Part shown: positions 59,865-64,000 of the stretch, piece by piece
Position numbering within the stretch: the stretch's first letter is position 1
How the letters are laid out: each line of letters opens with the position of its first letter
Assembly (NCBI GenBank): GCA_037044955.1
Contig: JBAOHX010000002.1
Coordinates: 1,178,001-1,242,000 of the forward strand
Direction of reading: 5' to 3'
DNA: 64,000 bases
Origin: JAJXWB01 sp037044955
Lineage (GTDB): Bacteria > Pseudomonadota > Alphaproteobacteria > Rhizobiales > Beijerinckiaceae
Translations under genes and position numbers: made by a program
The notes under the pieces: generated by a model
The model's database searches: none
What the model was told of the DNA's origin: nothing
The model's input: the letters and a program-made list of their open reading frames with translations, nothing else

Positions 59865-60988
59865 ATGCCCTGGAGCAATCAGGACGGGCCGCGCAAGCCC
59901 GGCGGCCAGAATCCGTGGGGGCCGCCCGGTCCGTGGGGCGGGGGACCCGGCGGCGGGCAGGGCGGAACGCCGCCCGATCTCGAGGATTTGCTGCGCCGCG
60001 CCCAGAATCGCCTGCAGGGCGCCATGCCCGGCGGCTTCGGCGCCAAGGGGCTCATCGCCTTCCTGCTCGTGGGCGTGCTGCTCTGGCTGTTGTCGGGCTT
60101 CTACATCGTCGCGACCAACCAGGTCGGCCTCAACCTCGTCTTCGGCAAATATGTCGGCAAGACGAAGGAGGGCCTCAACTACAATCTTCCCTATCCCGTC
60201 GGTTCGGTCATCAAGCTCGGCGTCACCGACTTCAACGCCATCGACGTCGGCTCGGCGATGCGTGTCGACACGCGCACGCAGGTCGACATTCCCGAAGAGA
60301 GCCTGATGCTGACCGGCGACGAGAACATCGCCGACGTGAAATTCCGCGTGATCTGGAAGATCGACGACCAGAAGCCGGAAGACTACGCCTTCAACATCTC
60401 CAATCCGCCGGCGACCGTGAAGGCGGTGGCCGAAAGCGCGATGCGCGAGATCGTCGGCCGCTCGCAGATCCAGAAGCTGCTCACCGCCGAGCGCAAGGTG
60501 ATCGAGCCGCAATCGCAGGAGCTGATGCAGCGCGTGCTCGACGGCTATCAAGCGCCGGCGTGAAGATCATGCAGGTGCAGTTGCTGTCCGTCGATCCGCC
60601 GGCCTCCGTCATTTCCGCATTCCGCGACGTGACGGCGGCGCAGCAGGACCGCGACCGCCTGAAGAACGAGGCCGAGGGCTACGCCAACAAGGTGGTGCCG
60701 GAAGCGCGCGGCCAGGCGGCGCGCATCCTGCAGGAGGCCGAAGCCTATCGCGAGCAGACGGTGGCGGAAGCCAAGGGCCAGGCCTCGCGCTTCAGCCAGA
60801 TCTACGAGCAGTACAAGAAGGCGCCGCAGGTGACGCGCGAACGCATGTATCTGGAGACGATGGAGCGCGTGTTCGGCGCCGTCGACAAGGTCATCATCGA
60901 CAAGGGCGCGGGGCAGGGCGTGGTGCCCTACCTGCCGCTCGGCGAGATCAACAAGTCCGCGCCGGCGACGGCGGGAGGCGCGAAATGA
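59865..60988 (+). CDS. hflK: FtsH protease activity modulator HflK (frame change)
   Basis: SPFH-domain membrane protein that with HflC cages FtsH. A Gly/Pro-rich cytoplasmic tail (GGPGGGQGGTPPDLE) is followed by a membrane helix near residues 65-85 (IAFLLVGVLLWLLSGFYIVA) and the SPFH domain (FRVIWKIDDQKPEDYAFNIS). At about 60550-60556 the frame changes by net +2 (or -1): upstream ends VLDGYQ, downstream resumes AGVKIMQVQLLSVDPP and QQDRDRLKNEAEGYANKVVP. The corrected length is about 373 residues. The TGA overlaps the hflC start (ATGA). Confidence 0.92.
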
Positions 60989-61863
60989 AGTCGTCCTTCG
61001 GATTCGTCGTCGCGATCGTCGCGCTGGCCATTCTCGCCGTGCTGTCGGGCGCGATGTTCCAGGTCGCGCAGACCGAGCAGGCGCTGGTGCTGCGCTTCGG
61101 CGCGCCGGTCGCGGGCCGCGGCCTCGTCACGGAGCCCGGCCTGCACTTCAAGATTCCGCTGATCGAGACCGTGGTGCGCATCGACAACCGCATCCTCGAT
61201 CTCGAGAGCCCGAAGCAGGAAGTCATCGCCGCCGACAACCAGCGCATCGACGTCGACGCCTTCGTGCGCTACCGCATCGTCGACCCGCTGAAGTTCTACC
61301 AGGCGGCCGGCAGCGTGCGCGCGGCGAACAATTTTCTCGCCTCGATCCTGAACTCGTCCGTGCGCCGCGTTCTCGGCGAGGCGACGCAGACGCAGATCGT
61401 GCGCGACGAGCGCGCGAACCTGACCCGCAAGATCAAGGATCAGGTGAACAACGAGAGCATGAACTACGGCATCGCCATCATCGACGCGCGCCTGCGCCGC
61501 GCCGACCTGCCGCGCGAAATCTCGGAAAAGGTGTTCAGCCGCATGCAGTCCGAGCGCAAGCGCGAGGCCAACGAATATCGCGCGCAGGGCAACGAGCAAT
61601 ATCAGCGGATCACCTCGCGCGCCGACCGCGACGCGATCGTCATCCGGGCCGAGGCGCAGCAGCAGGCCGACACCGTTCGCGGCCAGGGCGACGGCGAACG
61701 CAACCAGGTGTTCGCCGAAGTCTACGGCAAGGACCCGGATTTCTTCGCCTTCTATCGGTCGATGCAGGCCTACGATCAGTCTTTCAAGGCCGGCGACACG
61801 CGTTTCGTCACATCGCCCGCCTCGGATTTCTTCCGATATTTCGGCAATCCCGCGGGCAAGTGA
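60985..61863 (+). CDS. hflC: FtsH protease activity modulator HflC
   Basis: Partner of HflK. 292 residues: one N-terminal membrane helix (FVVAIVALAILAVLSGAMFQ), then the SPFH domain with GLHFKIPLIETVVRIDNRIL and AADNQRIDVDAFVRYRIVDP, and a coiled-coil-forming part with MQSERKREANEYRAQGNEQY. The start overlaps hflK by 4 bases. A HtrA/DegP gene follows after 84 bases, the usual alphaproteobacterial order. Confidence 0.95.
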   Translation: MKSSFGFVVAIVALAILAVLSGAMFQVAQTEQALVLRFGAPVAGRGLVTEPGLHFKIPLIETVVRIDNRILDLESPKQEVIAADNQRIDVDAFVRYRIVDPLKFYQAAGSVRAANNFLASILNSSVRRVLGEATQTQIVRDERANLTRKIKDQVNNESMNYGIAIIDARLRRADLPREISEKVFSRMQSERKREANEYRAQGNEQYQRITSRADRDAIVIRAEAQQQADTVRGQGDGERNQVFAEVYGKDPDFFAFYRSMQAYDQSFKAGDTRFVTSPASDFFRYFGNPAGK

Positions 61864-61947
61864 TCGCGACGCCGGCAAGGCGTCACGGTTTGGCCGGGTT
61901 TCAGACGGACCTTTCCGCGAAAGCGGATTGAATTTACGGAGTTGGAC

Positions 61948-63459
<1,512 letters not shown>

Positions 63460-63463
63460 CGTG

Positions 63464-63493
63464 TTTTCCTTCTCCCGCTGCGCGGGAGAAGGG
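63464..63493. terminator. Hairpin between the convergent degP and hydrolase genes
   Basis: CCTTCTCCCGC and GCGGGAGAAGG form an 11-bp palindrome in the 37-base convergent gap, preceded by GTTTT and followed by GGAGATCACGAAAAAAA. The T-rich tracts are not adjacent to the stem, so terminator strength is uncertain. Confidence 0.5.
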
Positions 63494-63496
63494 AGA

Positions 63497-64000
63497 TCAC
63501 GAAAAAAACCGCTCCACCTCCGCAAACAACGCATGGCGCTCGCTCTCGAGCGCCATCGTATGCGTGCCGCGCCCCAGCAGCACGAGCCGCTTCGTTTTCG
63601 CGCGCGTGAGCAGCGGGAATATCTTGTTGGCCATCGAGGGCGGCGTGTCGGCGTCCCATTCGCCCATGACGATGAGAACCGGGCATTCGATCCTGGCCGG
63701 ATCCCATGTCGGCGCATTCTTCATCCAGTAGCGGCCGGCGTCGAAGACGACGCCGTTGGGCGCGCGCAGCACGGGCGGGTTCATCGCGGCGCCCCGGGCG
63801 TCCGTCGCCTGCGCCGCCTGCCAGAAGGCGTCGAACACGCCTGATGGAATGAGCGAGCCTTGCGCCGCCTCCGGCACGCCGCGCAGCCAGCGCTGCTTCG
63901 CCTCGTCTTTCGTCACCGCGCGCCAGGCGCCGAGCTTCGCGCCGGGGTCGCCGATGGTCGGCGTTCCCGTGATGAGCCAGAGCGGCGCGAACAGCGCGAG
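63497..64000 (-). CDS. Alpha/beta hydrolase (partial, runs off the window)
   Basis: The C-terminal 167 residues of a minus-strand alpha/beta hydrolase are present, and the frame stays open to the last base (64000). RIECPVLIVMGEWDADTPP contains the acid residue of the catalytic triad after the sixth strand, and LVLLGRGTHTMALESERH contains the catalytic His. The nucleophile elbow lies beyond the window. The start is not visible; an internal GTG at 63916 is not the true beginning. Substrate unknown. Confidence 0.82.
   Translation of the reverse strand, partial: LALFAPLWLITGTPTIGDPGAKLGAWRAVTKDEAKQRWLRGVPEAAQGSLIPSGVFDAFWQAAQATDARGAAMNPPVLRAPNGVVFDAGRYWMKNAPTWDPARIECPVLIVMGEWDADTPPSMANKIFPLLTRAKTKRLVLLGRGTHTMALESERHALFAEVERFFS

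Overview
The window is a GC-rich alphaproteobacterial chromosome segment, most likely from the Hyphomicrobiales (Rhizobiales), perhaps near the Beijerinckiaceae/Methylocystaceae. The evidence is the contiguous rpoC-str-S10-spc-alpha order, a circularly permuted two-piece tmRNA encoding the tag ANDNYAPVAVAA, an alpha-type SspB beside DUF4169, an ATP12 chaperone gene, and several families of rhizobial-type palindromic intergenic repeats. No prophage, insertion sequence or CRISPR array was seen.

Layout. 1-4006 is the 3' part of rpoC, closed by a strong terminator. 4136-23604 is one collinear run of 31 translation and secretion genes: rpsL-rpsG-fusA-tuf, rpsJ to rpsQ, rplN to secY-adk, and rpsM-rpsK-rpoA-rplQ. 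23759-25936 holds a methyltransferase-like gene and a periplasmic HtrA protease. 26006-31405 holds a ParA-like ATPase, rarA, and a coupled group (crcB, rluC-type pseudouridine synthase, HAD phosphatase) followed by ATP12. 31556-38172 holds a divergent Lrp/ThDP-enzyme pair, a secreted metallo-beta-lactamase-fold hydrolase, a 3-methyladenine glycosylase-like gene and two tandem MHS transporters. 38289-45899 is centred on propionyl-CoA carboxylase (pccB and pccA, 4 kb apart), with an orphan transport binding protein, an M19 dipeptidase, a thioesterase and a 45-residue membrane protein between or beside them. 45976-52720 carries panC, acyP, lipB, tRNA-Leu(GAG) and lipid/acyl-CoA genes. 52723-54150 is a protein quality-control cluster: RHH protein, DUF4169, sspB and ssrA. 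54291-58692 carries an FNR-type regulator, thyA, a GT-C-like membrane protein, a tiny gene with an extended Shine-Dalgarno sequence, and dfrA. 58873-64000 ends with DUF2945, DUF488, hflK-hflC-degP and a partial alpha/beta hydrolase.

The most notable item is a minus-strand micro-gene near 58.1 kb. Its ribosome-binding site matches 17 consecutive bases of the complement of the 16S rRNA 3' end, with an overlapping GTG start and a downstream terminator. It matches the architecture I recall for the rreB small mRNA of Bradyrhizobiaceae.

Data quality matters for every reader. At least sixteen genes, including the essential rpoC, rplD, rplB, rpsS, rplV, rpsC, adk and thyA, are interrupted by about 23 frame changes. 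Nearly all are single-base gains, usually a duplicated neighbouring base, and nine fall between 10.2 and 12.75 kb. Because the downstream frame always restores a family-typical protein, I read these as uncorrected sequencing or assembly insertions. Such genes are annotated as full-length CDS with the lesion position given.
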